From assembly GCA_905250115.1 (NCBI GenBank), contig CAJNOI010000004.1:769729-833728 (forward strand): 64,000 bases of DNA. The letters are read 5' to 3'. The notes under the pieces were generated by a model. It saw only the letters and a program-made list of their open reading frames with translations, was not told the DNA's origin and did not search any database. Positions 63,708-64,000 of this stretch are shown piece by piece. The number at the start of each line of letters is the position of its first letter. Position 1 is the stretch's first letter. The translations under genes and the position numbers were made by a program. Source of the DNA: Adineta steineri (Eukaryota > Rotifera > Eurotatoria > Adinetida > Adinetidae).

Positions 63708-64000
63708 TTAATATCCAATTTTTCCTAATTTACTATCCGTACGTGGATCAGCAACAAGTGATTGAACATTTACAATAGTTTCATTTATTTTTGTTTGTAA
63801 TGTTCGTAAATCTTGAATATATAATAATCGAAGAACTTTCGCAGCTTCATTTATTATTTTATCACCACTATCAAACCCAAGTGACATTTGTTCGATAGAG
63901 AAATCAACACCGGTACCCTTTTGAATTTTTCAAAAATATTAATTTAATATTTCAAAAAAAAGAATAATCATTTTTACTTGTTCTTTTATTTGACTTTTGT
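63708..64000 (-). CDS. RTRAF: RTRAF (C14orf166/CLE), 3' end only
   Basis: Two minus-strand exons are visible: 63978-64000 (continuing beyond the window) and 63708-63917. The last 70 residues are nearly diagnostic: LGFDSGDKIINEAAKVLRLL, IQDLRTLQTKINETIVNVQ and ADPRTDSKLGKIGY match the C-terminal coiled coil of RTRAF/hCLE. This protein joins the tRNA-ligase complex (with RTCB, DDX1) and RNA polymerase II transcription, and shuttles RNA between nucleus and cytoplasm. The join is in phase 0. The start and N-terminal domain lie outside the window. Confidence 0.9.

Overview
The window is animal nuclear DNA and is most likely from a bdelloid rotifer. It is very AT-rich and gene-dense, and most genes are cut by many canonical GT-AG introns of about 45-65 bases. 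The proteins are metazoan (TONSL, SEC16, TRIM9, SPATA6, EIF2B4, DUSP11, CDC37, RTRAF). The rotifer assignment is an inference from intron size, base composition and gene style; no sequence search was run. All exon joins below were built by hand. For every multi-exon model that lies wholly inside the window the reading frame closes exactly.

Layout. 47-1061: 3' part of a Val/Pro-repeat protein. 1507-11893: five plus-strand genes packed head to tail (small Cys/His protein, TONSL, membrane SDR, PPP2R3C, orphan), with gaps of only 46-180 bases that hold splice-acceptor-like sites; this looks like a trans-spliced operon. 13396-19192: a secreted cyclophilin, EIF2B4 and DUSP11. 19498-27108: a Tctex-type dynein light chain, two tandem secreted EGF-repeat proteins, a Porin_3-like protein and a Ly6-like protein. 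27325-34027: a short TNRC18/BAHCC1-type Tudor+BAH protein (minus) divergent from a CABIT-like candidate (plus), then PP2A catalytic subunit (minus) divergent from SPATA6 (plus). 37851-38126: a tiny secreted peptide with a CS-alpha-beta cysteine pattern. 39279-45422: SEC16 with 21 exons (minus). 45763-48476: a TIR-SAM-TIR-TIR protein (minus). 50208-55413: TRIM9/67 with unusually long introns (minus). 56729-58064: a broken lineage-type surface protein. 59146-62275: PP1 catalytic subunit and CDC37 (minus). 63708-64000: 3' end of RTRAF (minus).

Shared themes are phosphatase biology (PP2A catalytic, PPP2R3C, PP1, DUSP11), genome maintenance and chromatin (TONSL, BAH/Tudor protein), secretion (SEC16, cyclophilin) and secreted or immune-type proteins (EGF pair, Ly6-like, cysteine peptide, multi-TIR protein). 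Nothing in the sequence shows that these neighbours work as one pathway. The most interesting items are the TIR-SAM-TIR-TIR protein, the candidate operon, the cysteine-stabilised peptide and the EGF paralogue pair with contrasting exon structures. No tRNA, rRNA, transposon or CRISPR array was recognised.
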